Positions 1-8,076 are shown, numbered from the stretch's first letter. The stretch is 64,000 nt of DNA from Bacillota bacterium (GCA_023388055.1 JAEWGW010000015.1:1-64000); one strand, 5' to 3'. Program-made: numbers and translations. The notes: generated by a model not told the origin, from the sequence alone.

Positions 1-437
1 ATCAGTATCTGGAGAAGGAAGCCTACACTACCCCCTTCAAGATTCTGTTTGACACGGAGGATGGTGTGGAGCAGGTGGAGCAGGAAACGCCGGTCACCAA
101 GAAGCATATCCTGCGGATTGTGCAGGAGCTGTTGAACAATGCCAAGAAGCATTCCGAAGCATCTGTGGTCAGCTTCCATTTTTCCATGGAGGGGGACCGG
201 TATCTGCTGGTGTATGAGGATAATGGGGTTGGCATCGGGGCCGAAACGAAGGAAACGCGCAGAATCGGAGAATCGGGGATTGGTTTAGAGCAAATGAAGG
301 GCCGGGTGCTGCTGCTTCAGGGCACCTTCACCATTACGGCTATGCCCCAAGGCGGCACACGCATCACGATTGTGATTCCAGTACAGGAGGAAACCGAACC
401 GAAGGCTGTACAACCGCCGCATTTGCGCTTGGTATAA
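1..437 (+). CDS. Sensor histidine kinase, C-terminal ATPase part (5' end outside window)
   Basis: Reading frame open from base 3 to the stop at 437. The visible 144 residues are a HATPase_c domain: N-box-like IVQELLNNAKKHSEA, G1 box YEDNGVGI, G2 box GESGIGLEQMKGR and a closing GGTRITIVIPV strand. The ELLNNAKKHS form and the GLxxMKxR helix are typical of NarL/LiaS/DegS-type (HisKA_3) kinases, which autophosphorylate a histidine and pass the phosphate to a LuxR-type response regulator. The sensor and dimerisation parts are upstream of the window, so the signal cannot be inferred. Confidence 0.88.
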   Translation, partial: QYLEKEAYTTPFKILFDTEDGVEQVEQETPVTKKHILRIVQELLNNAKKHSEASVVSFHFSMEGDRYLLVYEDNGVGIGAETKETRRIGESGIGLEQMKGRVLLLQGTFTITAMPQGGTRITIVIPVQEETEPKAVQPPHLRLV

Positions 438-480
438 GGCTGGATGTGTGCGAACAGCCGGATGTGGGGGTGGAGCAGCA

Positions 481-667
481 TTCTAACGGCGGTGAGAGAC
501 GCTATTTGGCCAAAAATGCCTCCTCCGGAATTCTAACGGCGGTGAGCGCCGTTATTCACCAGGAATCCGGGCAAACCGGGGGACTTTTCCGCTAATAAGG
601 TCTCTGTCCGCCGTTAGAATTTCAAAGCCCCGGCTTTCGCCCAAATAAGGGCCGTGGCTTCCGTTAG
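481..667. repeat. Array of four TAACGG-type intergenic repeats (two forward, two inverted)
   Basis: Forward copies start at 481 and 531 (TTCTAACGGCGGTGAG, then a short variable part and a TATTTG/TTATTC end); inverted copies run 594-620 (ending CCGCCGTTAGAAT) and 643-667. Each unit is about 28 bp and the units are about 50 bp apart. The same architecture recurs at 3.3, 8.3, 37.6 and 50.7 kb, so this is a dispersed family. Confidence 0.8.
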
Positions 668-670
668 CGC

Positions 671-732
671 CCGCAACCACGGAGGCCGTGCCGTACACGC
701 ATCCCCAGCATCCGCAACCACGGAGGCCGTGC
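671..732. repeat. Direct repeat, 21-bp unit, two copies
   Basis: CCGCAACCACGGAGGCCGTG plus C occurs at 671-691 and again at 712-732, a period of 41 bp, with similar sequence (ACGCATCCCC / CGCCATCCCC) following each copy. No gene is visible here. Confidence 0.7.
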
Positions 733-764
733 TGCACCGCCATCCCCACCCGCACCCAAACAAG

Positions 765-819
765 AAAAAATCCCACCCTCGATCACTCGCGCCTCTAGTT
801 GGCAAATGATCGGGTGGGA
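765..819 (-). terminator. Rho-independent terminator of the acetyltransferase gene
   Basis: Read on the minus strand: TCCCACCCGATCA, a loop of about 21 nt, TGATCGAGGGTGGGA, then six T. It lies about 75 bp beyond the stop of the minus-strand acetyltransferase. Confidence 0.75.
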
Positions 820-893
820 CCTTCTATGGATAAAATCGGCCATTCGCTCCTCAATTTGACGAAAAACCGTAAAACACGCTGCTCTGTTTTGAC

Positions 894-1187
894 TTAACCG
901 GCATTTCCCCACGTATGCTCCCGGGGGAGCATCAGCTTCTTCATATGTTCACCGATGCCGCGGCTCTCATATCCGGTGGCGATGTAGATCTCAAGATCCT
1001 GCACATGGCCGGGACCTTCGATCCGGCTGCCGATTCCAACCAGATGGCCGCAATCATAAGCGGCGATCATACCGGCTGTTTCCGCATCCTGCTCATTCCA
1101 CCCGTCTTGGGGCCGACTGGTGAGACTGCTGAAAAACGCTGTCAGCTCTTCCTGCTCGGGAACTCCAACCTGAAGGGCTATCTTCAC
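894..1187 (-). CDS. Short GNAT-family N-acetyltransferase
   Basis: 97 residues from a GTG start with GAGGAAG about 11 nt upstream. GNATs move an acetyl group from acetyl-CoA to an amine. Visible are a beta strand pair (GMIAAYDCGHLVGIGSRIE), a strand (DLEIYIATGYES) and the acetyl-CoA loop RGIGEHMKKLML (R/Q-x-x-G-x-G/A). The protein stops right after this motif, whereas most GNATs run another 40 or more residues, so it is either a minimal member or truncated at the 3' end. A frameshift near 905 was considered, but the downstream frame has no convincing GNAT tail. Substrate unknown. Confidence 0.6.
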   Translation of the reverse strand: MKIALQVGVPEQEELTAFFSSLTSRPQDGWNEQDAETAGMIAAYDCGHLVGIGSRIEGPGHVQDLEIYIATGYESRGIGEHMKKLMLPREHTWGNAG

Positions 1188-1271
1188 CTGCGTTCACTTC
1201 CTCAATCCGTCTTTCTGTATATAAATATACACCGCGATGTATTTTTATGCAAGTGTTTTTTGAGTTTTCCC

Positions 1272-1301
1272 AAAAAAAATATCCGGTCCCAATCGGACCG
1301 G
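1272..1301 (-). terminator. Terminator of the 57-residue gene
   Basis: Minus strand: CCGGTCC-GATT-GGGACCGG followed by ATATTTTTTTT. It starts 8 bp after the stop codon of the small gene at 1310-1483, which supports that gene being transcribed. Confidence 0.8.
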
Positions 1302-1309
1302 CATTCTTG

Positions 1310-1483
1310 TTATTGTTTCTCCAATTCCTTGCGGATGAACTCCAGGAAACGAACAGCCTCGTCCCGGCTTAATTCCCGCTCCCCGTCCTTAAACGCAAAA
1401 TGCTCCAGTACCACCTCGTCCGGCAAATGAAGCTTGTTTTTTAACTCCTGTACCTCTCCCGAACATCTGCATATCATCTTCAT
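1310..1483 (-). CDS. Small conserved-looking protein, 57 residues, unknown function
   Basis: ATG at 1483 is preceded by an excellent Shine-Dalgarno (GGAGGTGAT, 6 nt before the ATG) and the frame is followed at once by a terminator, so it is very likely a real gene. The product starts MKMICRCSGEV, has two cysteines close together near the N terminus and a charged helix-rich C-terminal half (RDEAVRFLEFIRKELEKQ). No signal peptide or membrane segment. I do not recognise the family. Confidence 0.75.
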   Translation of the reverse strand: MKMICRCSGEVQELKNKLHLPDEVVLEHFAFKDGERELSRDEAVRFLEFIRKELEKQ

Positions 1484-1576
1484 GAGCGGATCACCTCCAT
1501 ATCCAAGAAAGCGCTTATATATCTATTTTACACCTTTTTCGACAATTTAAATAGTCATCGAGAGCTCAAGACGATA

Positions 1577-2242
1577 TTAATTCTTATCTTGGCTCAGGCG
1601 GGCCGTGGCAATGATCCGCTCCGGAGCCGGGCCGGCGTAATAGAACGGGTAACAGGTAATCAGTCGCATAACCGGAAACTCCTCCTCCGGGAAGGAAAAC
1701 GCTGCCGTTTCCCGGACCACCTCCACCGTCTCTACCGTATACGTATACACCCCCGTCCCGGTTTCCACCTGAATCTCATCTCCCGGCTCCGTTTGGTTCA
1801 AAACGCGGAATACCGTATCCCGGTGGCCGCTGATTACTGTGTTCCCCGGTTCTCCCGGGAGAACCCCATGCGGGTCAAGCCCTGCCCCTTTTTTCAGAAT
1901 ATCCGCCCCGATGCCAGCAAAAAAAGGAACGCGCCTGTCCGTCTTGGGAAAATGGAGCACACCCAGCACCGCCTCCTTCTGCCGGGCCTCAGCGGCAGGC
2001 GAGGACGAAGCAGGCGCCTCGGCGGTCTCCATAACGACGGACTGGGGCAGCGGGTTCCCCTGTCCCTCCGGAGAAACGCCGGCCAGGAAAGCATCCTGGA
2101 AAACCGGATGCCTCCTGTCCCATTCCCTCAGCGCCGCCTGTTCGGCGTGGCTGCCCTTCAGGAGCTGCAGCCCGGCATAACCCCACCCGGCAGCGGACAC
2201 ACACAGGATAACCCAGACGATGAGGGTTGATTTTTTTCTCAT
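1577..2242 (-). CDS. Class D sortase
   Basis: 221-residue transpeptidase that joins a sorting-signal protein to the cell wall. N-terminal membrane anchor at about residues 6-27, a short linker, then the sortase barrel. Catalytic His140 (TVISGHRDTVF), Cys197 (LITCYPF) and Arg209 (PERII) are all present; the TLxTC-like LITCYP context is typical. ATG at 2242 has GGAAGGAAT upstream; a longer frame to 2305 would overlap the gene before it and was rejected. It starts 5 bp after that gene, which encodes a protein with a C-terminal LPDTA signal, the obvious substrate. Class D sortases are known to use LPNTA-like signals. Confidence 0.9.
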   Translation of the reverse strand: MRKKSTLIVWVILCVSAAGWGYAGLQLLKGSHAEQAALREWDRRHPVFQDAFLAGVSPEGQGNPLPQSVVMETAEAPASSSPAAEARQKEAVLGVLHFPKTDRRVPFFAGIGADILKKGAGLDPHGVLPGEPGNTVISGHRDTVFRVLNQTEPGDEIQVETGTGVYTYTVETVEVVRETAAFSFPEEEFPVMRLITCYPFYYAGPAPERIIATARLSQDKN

Positions 2243-2247
2243 GGCGT

Positions 2248-3261
2248 TTATTCCTTCCGTCGTCTCCAAAGCACCACAGCGCAGCAGAGGATGGAGAGTG
2301 TGCATATCACAAGCAGGTTATACCAAGGGGTAGCCGTATCCGGAAGTGTGTATGGGTTTGCGGACGTCTGCCGGGCACCGTCTTGGCTGCTTGCTGCCGG
2401 AAGCTCCGTCAATCCGCCATTCCCTGCCGCCGGTACAGGTTCATCCTCGATAATCACCTCTTCGCTCCCTCCCCCCAATGCCAAGCCGGATGCGGAGGGC
2501 CGCGGCGAAATGGTTGACGCCAGAGTTGTCCCCGGTGCTGCGGTGGCTCCTGATCCGCCCGGAGACAGCGGGGTCAGACCGCCGGAGGCAGACGGTGCAG
2601 GCCCTTGTGAAGCGGCGGGTGAAGCACCCGGAGAAACCGGCGGGCCGGGCGTCACAGAAGCAGCAGGTGTATTTTCCGGCTCATCGGTAGGTCCTGGTGT
2701 CGGCGTAACCCCTGATGTGGAGTCCGGAGTAGGGGTTGGCACTGAGCTGGGAGCCGTAGAAGGCCCGGGTCCCGGTTCGTCAGGCGCTGCTTTGGAGGCA
2801 AACTCCAGCACGGTCACTACCGTTTTATTCTGATAATCATTGCCTGCTTCTCCAGGAAAATAAACGGTAACCACAAGCTTATCCTCTGCCTCCGCCGTCA
2901 GATTTCCCGTTCCCAGCTGCCCCTCCATCCCACTCAGCTTGCCTTTATACAGGAGCTGCCCAGGGCTTTCCAGCGTCACCTCCAGCAGCTTATAGAAGCT
3001 CTCATCCCCGTGGCCGAACCGGGCATGGATACTATAATCCACCTTGCGGCCGCTGGTGTTTTTGATAACCAATTCAACGGAGAGCTGGTCTCCCGGTTTG
3101 AGATTGTGGAAGACCAGCTCCCTTTCGGGTGTTGTGCTCAGGCTAAGCCGTACAGTTTCCGCCGCTCTGCTGCTTTGGGCTTGCCATCCCATTCCACCGG
3201 CGATCACGAGCACACACAAGAAGGCAAAAATCAGCCGGTACCGTATCATGCCGTCGGACAT
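2248..3261 (-). CDS. Cell-wall anchored surface protein with LPDTA sorting signal
   Basis: 337 residues: signal peptide (about 1-33), one beta-rich domain (about 36-155; HNLKPGDQLSVELVIKNTSG resembles the NLKPGDSV..LTNGGS segment of the neighbouring TasA-like protein), a Pro/Thr/Ser/Gly-rich stalk (about 160-275), then LPDTA at 306-310, a hydrophobic segment and RRRKE. This is a complete sorting signal for wall attachment, surely by the sortase 5 bp downstream. I infer it ties the TasA-like matrix fibres made by the same cluster to peptidoglycan. Start uncertain: ATG at 3261 sits very close to its Shine-Dalgarno; the next ATG is at 3249. Confidence 0.82.
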   Translation of the reverse strand: MSDGMIRYRLIFAFLCVLVIAGGMGWQAQSSRAAETVRLSLSTTPERELVFHNLKPGDQLSVELVIKNTSGRKVDYSIHARFGHGDESFYKLLEVTLESPGQLLYKGKLSGMEGQLGTGNLTAEAEDKLVVTVYFPGEAGNDYQNKTVVTVLEFASKAAPDEPGPGPSTAPSSVPTPTPDSTSGVTPTPGPTDEPENTPAASVTPGPPVSPGASPAASQGPAPSASGGLTPLSPGGSGATAAPGTTLASTISPRPSASGLALGGGSEEVIIEDEPVPAAGNGGLTELPAASSQDGARQTSANPYTLPDTATPWYNLLVICTLSILCCAVVLWRRRKE

Positions 3262-3317
3262 TCACCCCTTTTCCGTTTGGAATGGATTTTGCTGCTGCAT
3301 AACCAAACAGCCCTTCA

Positions 3318-3511
3318 GGATGTAACGGAACTCAAAGACCCTTAAACCGGGAAAATCAGCCGTTTGGAATTTTAACGGAACGGAGCAACTCTTAGCGCCA
3401 TCAATGGAGCCAACGGAACCCCGTTTTCCCCTGTAACGACTTCTCAGTTCCGTTAGACGCGCAAGCCGGGCCATTTTCCGCCTCTAAGCGTCGCGTGGTT
3501 CCGTTACACCC
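3318..3511. repeat. TAACGGA-type repeat array between tasA and the LPDTA gene
   Basis: Forward units near 3322, 3374 and 3410 (TAACGGAAC and variants) face inverted units ending GTTCCGTTAG (about 3459) and GTTCCGTTAC (about 3507). Spacing is about 50 bp. No gene fits in this 306-bp gap. Same family as the arrays at 0.5, 8.3, 37.6 and 50.7 kb. Confidence 0.75.
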
Positions 3512-3514
3512 CTA

Positions 3515-3550
3515 ACAAGAAAGAGAGTGGAGATCGAAGCTCCTCCACTC
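3515..3550 (-). terminator. Terminator after tasA
   Basis: Minus strand: GAGTGGAG-GAGCTTCGAT-CTCCACTC followed by TCTTTCTT, 17 bp after the tasA stop. It suggests that the LPDTA-sortase pair is at least partly transcribed separately from tapA-sipW-tasA. Confidence 0.75.
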
Positions 3551-3567
3551 TCCGCCCTCCGTTCCCG

Positions 3568-4407
3568 TCAGTCCACTACCGGAGTTACATATTTGCCGGG
3601 ATCGCTGTACGGCACTGTCAGCTTATCCGGCTGGGAGCTTCCATCGGCTGAACCTTGGACACCGTTATTGATCTTGCCGTTCCCGTTGGGGGAATCCAGC
3701 TTCATGCCGTCCCACTGGGTGGCTTCCAGGTTGAAGGCAAATTTGATGCTGTCGCCCTGGAATTTATTCTGCAGGTACTCACCCGGCTTTAGCGGGTTCA
3801 TGGTGCTGTCCTGCTTGAATTTGATCTCAATAAACACATCATCCGTATCCACTGTAGGGTCCACGGGCAGACCGCGGTTAGCCACTCCACCGGGAGCGAC
3901 CGTCAGGGGAGCCAGATTGATTTTGCCATTGGTGAGATACTTGCCTTGCACCTTGCCGCCCAGATTATTGCCCACCAGATCGGCCAGTGTCAGCGTTACA
4001 CCGTCCACCTTCACATTGCCCCGGGGCTCCCATCTGTCCGACTCCGTATCCACCTGCATGAAGTTCACTTCGAATTGGGAGAGGAACTCATCTGCGGTAG
4101 AAAGCAGAGTCCCGTCTACAAAATCCGAAGCCGACGTGGTCAGCAGCACTTCCTTAATCGCCAGGGAGCCTCCGTTGGTCAAGGAGAAAATCCGCTGCAC
4201 GCTGTCCCCCGGTTTCATGTTGGACAGGTCGAAGTTGATAGGCTGCGACTTGGAGTTGGCCACCACCCTCAAATCCAGCGTACCGGAGGCGAAGCTGTTG
4301 TTGATGATTGCCGTGTCATTGAAATATGCGTATGTACCTCCCCCGATCATAGAGAATCCCAAAGCCCCCGTTGCCATACTCATCAGCAATTGTTTCTTGA
4401 TCCCCAT
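3568..4407 (-). CDS. tasA: TasA/CalY (camelysin) family matrix fibre protein
   Basis: 279 residues. The N terminus MGIKKQLLMSMATGALGFSM is a SipW-type signal peptide followed by the family hallmark GGTYAYFNDTA and NSFASGTLDLRV. Repeated LKPGDSV/NLTNxG-like strands form the jelly-roll fold of TasA (amyloid-like matrix fibre of Bacillus) and camelysin (peptidase M73). In Bacillus the sipW and tapA products process and nucleate it; both have counterparts directly upstream here. ATG has GGAGGAG 8 nt upstream. Expected to be exported and to form fibres; protease activity is doubtful for most family members. Confidence 0.9.
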   Translation of the reverse strand: MGIKKQLLMSMATGALGFSMIGGGTYAYFNDTAIINNSFASGTLDLRVVANSKSQPINFDLSNMKPGDSVQRIFSLTNGGSLAIKEVLLTTSASDFVDGTLLSTADEFLSQFEVNFMQVDTESDRWEPRGNVKVDGVTLTLADLVGNNLGGKVQGKYLTNGKINLAPLTVAPGGVANRGLPVDPTVDTDDVFIEIKFKQDSTMNPLKPGEYLQNKFQGDSIKFAFNLEATQWDGMKLDSPNGNGKINNGVQGSADGSSQPDKLTVPYSDPGKYVTPVVD

Positions 4408-4482
4408 TTGCCCTTCTCCTCCCAGAAAATGAACTCATTTGTATTGGAATCCTACTCAAACGAGTAAGAGCATCCACTTCGT

Positions 4483-5049
4483 TTATCCCGCCGGAGGGGC
4501 TTCCTTGCCGGAGGGCAGCTCGAGGCTTTTCAGGCCTTTCCAGATGTTCAGAACGGAATAACCCAGCAGCAGGAGACCGGGGAGGATCATCATCAGCGCC
4601 GTTCCGGACTTGGAACGGGCAAAATCCAGGAAATATCCGGCATAGGGTACTGTAAATCCGGAATAAACTGCCGTTACATTATCCGACAGCACCGGCTCCG
4701 GATCAGGTCCGTCATTGTTGTCGCCTTTGGTCACATATTGGGTTTGACCGGTAGCCAGCGGGACCGCCTTCACGATCCGGTGGGTGACCAGAATGGCGGC
4801 CGCATTCTTCACCTGGCGGAAGGTAACAATCTGGCCCTCCTGGAGCCGGGTCATATCTCCCCCCGGTTTAACGGCGATAATAGAGCCTGTTTGGAGCTTG
4901 GGCTCCATGGAGCCGGACAGGACGGTTTTGAGCTGATGCCCCAGAATCATCGGCTCCCCTCTGGCGGATCTGGACAACAATGTAACCGTTATCATAAAAA
5001 ACAGCAGCAATGCCAGCAAACAGGTAAGACCTCGGCTTAACCATTTCAT
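4483..5049 (-). CDS. sipW: Signal peptidase I of the ER/SipW type
   Basis: 188 residues with N-terminal (about 6-26) and C-terminal (about 150-172) membrane segments. Catalytic Ser47 lies in LSGSMEP and His90 in VTHRIV; use of a Ser-His pair instead of Ser-Lys marks the archaeal/eukaryotic-type signal peptidases such as SipW. The GDNNDGPDPEPV box is also typical. It starts 6 bp after the TapA-like gene and is followed by tasA, reproducing the Bacillus subtilis tapA-sipW-tasA order; its substrates should be those two proteins. Confidence 0.93.
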   Translation of the reverse strand: MKWLSRGLTCLLALLLFFMITVTLLSRSARGEPMILGHQLKTVLSGSMEPKLQTGSIIAVKPGGDMTRLQEGQIVTFRQVKNAAAILVTHRIVKAVPLATGQTQYVTKGDNNDGPDPEPVLSDNVTAVYSGFTVPYAGYFLDFARSKSGTALMMILPGLLLLGYSVLNIWKGLKSLELPSGKEAPPAG

Positions 5050-5055
5050 CAGGGG

Positions 5056-5481
5056 TTACGCTCCTTCTGGGATTTGGGATGGGGATTCGGATACAGACAG
5101 ATCCTCTTTATAGACATTTTCTGTCACGGACGTCGCAGGCAAAACGGGAGTGTTGGCACAATAACCGGGAATGGGCAGAATGCCGTCAAACTGATCCGGC
5201 TCATACACAGAGGCGGTGACGGCTTCCAGGCCTTCTAGGTTAGCCAGTATGCCGGTACAACCCGGCCCTGCTTGAGGTGCTATACCGTATACTGCAGGAA
5301 ACACGGCTCCGGCCGACAAGGTTCCCGGAATAGAGTAAACACTGCTGTATTGGGAATAGGTAGGATGAACCACAGCATCCAGCGCCAGCACCGTAAAGGT
5401 CATACATAAGGAGGGCAGGACCAGTGACCGGGGGGCCATTCTCCGGAACGAACTGCGTTTCCTGGCCCTTTTTTGACGCAT
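5056..5481 (-). CDS. TapA-like secreted protein, putative SipW substrate
   Basis: 141 residues. A very basic N terminus (MRQKRARKRSSFRR) is followed by a hydrophobic segment (SLVLPSLCMTFTVLALDAV) and then YSQYSSVYSIPGTLSAGAVFP, which resembles the post-signal AYFND...GTLxAG pattern of SipW substrates. First gene of the sipW-tasA operon, the place of tapA in Bacillus, where TapA starts fibre assembly. ATG at 5481 has AAGGAGGAGG 1-2 nt away in spacing terms of 5; the longer frame from 5517 lacks such a site. The rest of the protein is not recognisable, so the link to TapA rests on context and the signal region. Confidence 0.6.
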   Translation of the reverse strand: MRQKRARKRSSFRRMAPRSLVLPSLCMTFTVLALDAVVHPTYSQYSSVYSIPGTLSAGAVFPAVYGIAPQAGPGCTGILANLEGLEAVTASVYEPDQFDGILPIPGYCANTPVLPATSVTENVYKEDLSVSESPSQIPEGA

Positions 5482-5696
5482 AGGCCTCCTCCTTCCCTTT
5501 CTTAACACACTCGCCATGAATGTTCTTAAAACAGAACGCTTCTATACTATATAGCAAGGGAATTTGGTTTAAAAGCGCTGAAAACAAAAGCTGTACCATT
5601 TTTATCTTCATTTTCCTCGTGAAAACTCATTCAATCATGCATTTTCTCATCATTGTCCATAAAAAGCCATTCGTCAATTGTTCTGTGTGAAGAACG

Positions 5697-5729
5697 AAAA
5701 AAGACAGCATCCGCGTTTCGAATGCTGTC
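5697..5729 (-). terminator. Terminator of cysK
   Basis: Minus strand: GACAGCATTCGAAACGCGGATGCTGTC folds into a perfect 9-bp stem (GACAGCATTCG / CGGATGCTGTC core) and is followed by TTTTTTC, 15 bp after the cysK stop. The remaining 220-bp gap up to 5481 should hold the promoter of the tapA-sipW-tasA operon; I see no unambiguous -35/-10 pair. Confidence 0.85.
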
Positions 5730-5743
5730 CAAATCCTCTGGGG

Positions 5744-6664
5744 TCAGTCGAATATTCCCATACTGATATACCGTTCGCCCGTGTCCGGGGCAATACACAG
5801 GACCCTCTGGCCTGGCTTAAGCCTAGCCGCCTCCTGCAGCGCCGTCCATACCGAGGCTCCGGCGGAGGGTCCCACCAGAATACCCTCCTCTGATGCCAGC
5901 CTCCGCACAGTGCTTATTGCATCATCGTCCTCCACCTGCACAATCTGGTCATAAACGCCGGTATTCAGAACCTGCGGAACAAACCCCGGGCTGGTCCCCA
6001 CCAGCTTATGCGGACCGGGTACACCGCCGGAGAGGACAGGGGAGCCCTTGGGCTCCACCACCACAACCTTGATGCCCGGCAGCCTTGCCTTCAGCACCTC
6101 TCCCGTTCCGGTGATGGTTCCTCCGGTTCCGGCCGTAGCGACAAACACATCCAGCCTTCCCTCCGTCTGCCGGAGGATTTCCTCAGCGGTGGTCATACGG
6201 TGAATGTCGGGATTGGCCGGATTTTCGAACTGCTGCGGGATGTAGCTTCCCGGAATATCTGCAGCCAGCTCCAGCGCCTTCTTCACCGCACCGGGCATTC
6301 TCTCCGCAGCAGGGGTCAGCACCACCTTCGCCCCATACGCGCGGAGCAGTTGGATCCGCTCCTTGGTCATATTGTCGGGCATCACCAGAATGGCCCGGTA
6401 GCCCTTGGCGGCGGCATTCATCGCCAAGCCGATGCCGGTGTTGCCGCTGGTAGGTTCGATGATGGTTCCGCCGGGCTGGAGCTGTCCTTCCGCCTCTGCT
6501 CGGGCGATCATATGCCAAGCTGCCCGGTCCTTCACGCTGCCGCTGGGATTGAAGGCCTCCAGCTTAACATAAACCTCGGCTCCCCCTGCCGGAGCCAGCC
6601 GGTTCAGACGAACCGCAGGCGTATTGCCGATAAGCTCGGTGATGCTGTTCACGATTCGGGCCAT
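5744..6664 (-). CDS. cysK: Cysteine synthase A (O-acetylserine sulfhydrylase)
   Basis: 306 residues. PLP enzyme making L-cysteine from O-acetylserine and sulfide in the cytosol. The PLP lysine is in FNPSGSVKDRAAWHM; the substrate loop is PTSGNTGIGLA; the phosphate-binding glycine loop is ATAGTGGTITGTG; the C-terminal GPSAGAS motif is also present. Full length for the family. ATG at 6664 (MARIVNSITELIGNTPAV) has AAGGTGG upstream; a longer frame to 6712 lacks conserved sequence. Monocistronic, with its own terminator. No CymR or S-box leader was evident. Confidence 0.95.
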   Translation of the reverse strand: MARIVNSITELIGNTPAVRLNRLAPAGGAEVYVKLEAFNPSGSVKDRAAWHMIARAEAEGQLQPGGTIIEPTSGNTGIGLAMNAAAKGYRAILVMPDNMTKERIQLLRAYGAKVVLTPAAERMPGAVKKALELAADIPGSYIPQQFENPANPDIHRMTTAEEILRQTEGRLDVFVATAGTGGTITGTGEVLKARLPGIKVVVVEPKGSPVLSGGVPGPHKLVGTSPGFVPQVLNTGVYDQIVQVEDDDAISTVRRLASEEGILVGPSAGASVWTALQEAARLKPGQRVLCIAPDTGERYISMGIFD

Positions 6665-6732
6665 GGGTTCACCGCCACCTTTTGTTTTCCCCATTGTCCT
6701 CTGGTTTCCCATGCTTTGTCAATTCAACAACC

Positions 6733-8076
6733 TTACCCAGCATTGCTCCGGGCCGCCTCTGCCGGAGCCTTCAGAAAATCCCGCATAAGGAACCAAGTCA
6801 AAATAGGGGAGCTGCCGATTGCCAGCATCAGCACATTAATGGCCAAGGGTGTCGGGGAAAATGAGACCGTGATCAGAAAAGCCAGGGTCCCCAACAGGCG
6901 GCCCACGTTTAAGCCCAGCTCACGCAGAACGACAAATTCTTCCCGCCGGCTGACACAATCCGGGTCTCTGCCGATCAGGTCGAAGGAAGTGGACGTTACG
7001 GGAAGCGTGTAAAAAGGGATAAAAAGCGCTGTGCCAATACCGAAGATTAACAGCGTCACATACTCCACCTTCCAGAAAAAAGGAAGAATCACCAGTGTCA
7101 AACCCAGCACGGACAGCAGCATGCCACGCTTCCGGTGTTTGGGCTTGTAGAAGCGGCCCGCCGTATAGAAGCTGATCAGCCCCGCGGCGGATGTAATCAG
7201 GGCGAACTTGCCCAAACTGTATTCGTTTCCGGTGCTGATATACACCAGGATCCCAATCAGAAAGCCAAACACCCCTTCGCGGATGCCTTGCCCCAGCATA
7301 GCCAGGAACATTTTTTTCCAAACTCCGTTTTTTCTCCGCACATACTTGGGTGTGAACGCCCAGTCGTAGCGTCCCTCCCCCTTGCGCTTCGCCAGGAAAA
7401 AGCTGGCGATTCCTCCGCATACAAACACGGCCAGAGACAGGGTGAAAATCAGGCGGTAGCCGGTTTCGTGGGTCATCCGGGAGATCAGAAAGCCTGAGAG
7501 CCATGGGGCCAGCATCCCGGAGCCGGAGCCTAATAAACCCGCCACCCCGTTGAACCTGTCCCGGCTGTCCGGGTCCGTCACCTCGAAGTAAACCACATTG
7601 AAGGAGAGCCAAAACAGTCCCGATCCCAAGCCATGCACCAGCCCCAGGAGCCATACCATATTGGCCGCGGATTCCCCCAGAAGCAGGACAATAGCGTAGA
7701 AAGCGGCGGAAACCAGCACGCCTGCCCGCAAGGCGTTCATTTTGTTATGCTCCTTGACCCACTTGCCCATCAACCAGAAGGTGACGGCCATCGACACCTG
7801 CTGCACCGCCGAAAACCAGCCCAGAAGCGAGAAATTATGCGCCGCCTTCCACAAGTAGACATGAACGAAGGTGCCGGACAGTGCGTTACCGGCTGTGAAC
7901 AGCCCATGCACCGCAAGCAGTAGCCAGGTTTGGCTGCTTAGCGGGATTTTGGACCGGGGCCGCTCTCCCCCGCTTTGCTGCCCGCTGGCTGCAAATTCGC
8001 CGGCTTGTCCACCTTCACCCTTGGGAAAGCCTGTGGAGAGGGGCGGCATCAGCCGGGATTTGACACGCGAAGACAT
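6733..8076 (-). CDS. MFS transporter, substrate unknown
   Basis: 447 residues with about 12 hydrophobic segments starting at residue 49, after a long polar N-terminal extension of about 45 residues (rich in Ser, Gly, Arg). Family features include the loop LMGKWVKEHNKM between TM2 and TM3 and a second half-repeat after a basic central loop (FFLAKRKGEGRYDW). It resembles the YqgE/SetA-like single-component MFS proteins but no substrate motif is visible. The 68-bp gap to cysK has no clear terminator, so read-through into cysK is possible. Confidence 0.75.
   Translation of the reverse strand: MSSRVKSRLMPPLSTGFPKGEGGQAGEFAASGQQSGGERPRSKIPLSSQTWLLLAVHGLFTAGNALSGTFVHVYLWKAAHNFSLLGWFSAVQQVSMAVTFWLMGKWVKEHNKMNALRAGVLVSAAFYAIVLLLGESAANMVWLLGLVHGLGSGLFWLSFNVVYFEVTDPDSRDRFNGVAGLLGSGSGMLAPWLSGFLISRMTHETGYRLIFTLSLAVFVCGGIASFFLAKRKGEGRYDWAFTPKYVRRKNGVWKKMFLAMLGQGIREGVFGFLIGILVYISTGNEYSLGKFALITSAAGLISFYTAGRFYKPKHRKRGMLLSVLGLTLVILPFFWKVEYVTLLIFGIGTALFIPFYTLPVTSTSFDLIGRDPDCVSRREEFVVLRELGLNVGRLLGTLAFLITVSFSPTPLAINVLMLAIGSSPILTWFLMRDFLKAPAEAARSNAG

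Noticed and set aside
664..912. Frameshifted C-terminal continuation of the short acetyltransferase
   Set aside because: The alternative frame (MGKCRLSQNRAACF...) shows no GNAT C-terminal strand, and a terminator lies within it.
2291..2833. 180-codon plus-strand frame opposite the LPDTA protein
   Set aside because: Low-complexity antisense of the Pro/Gly/Ser-rich stalk; no start signals.
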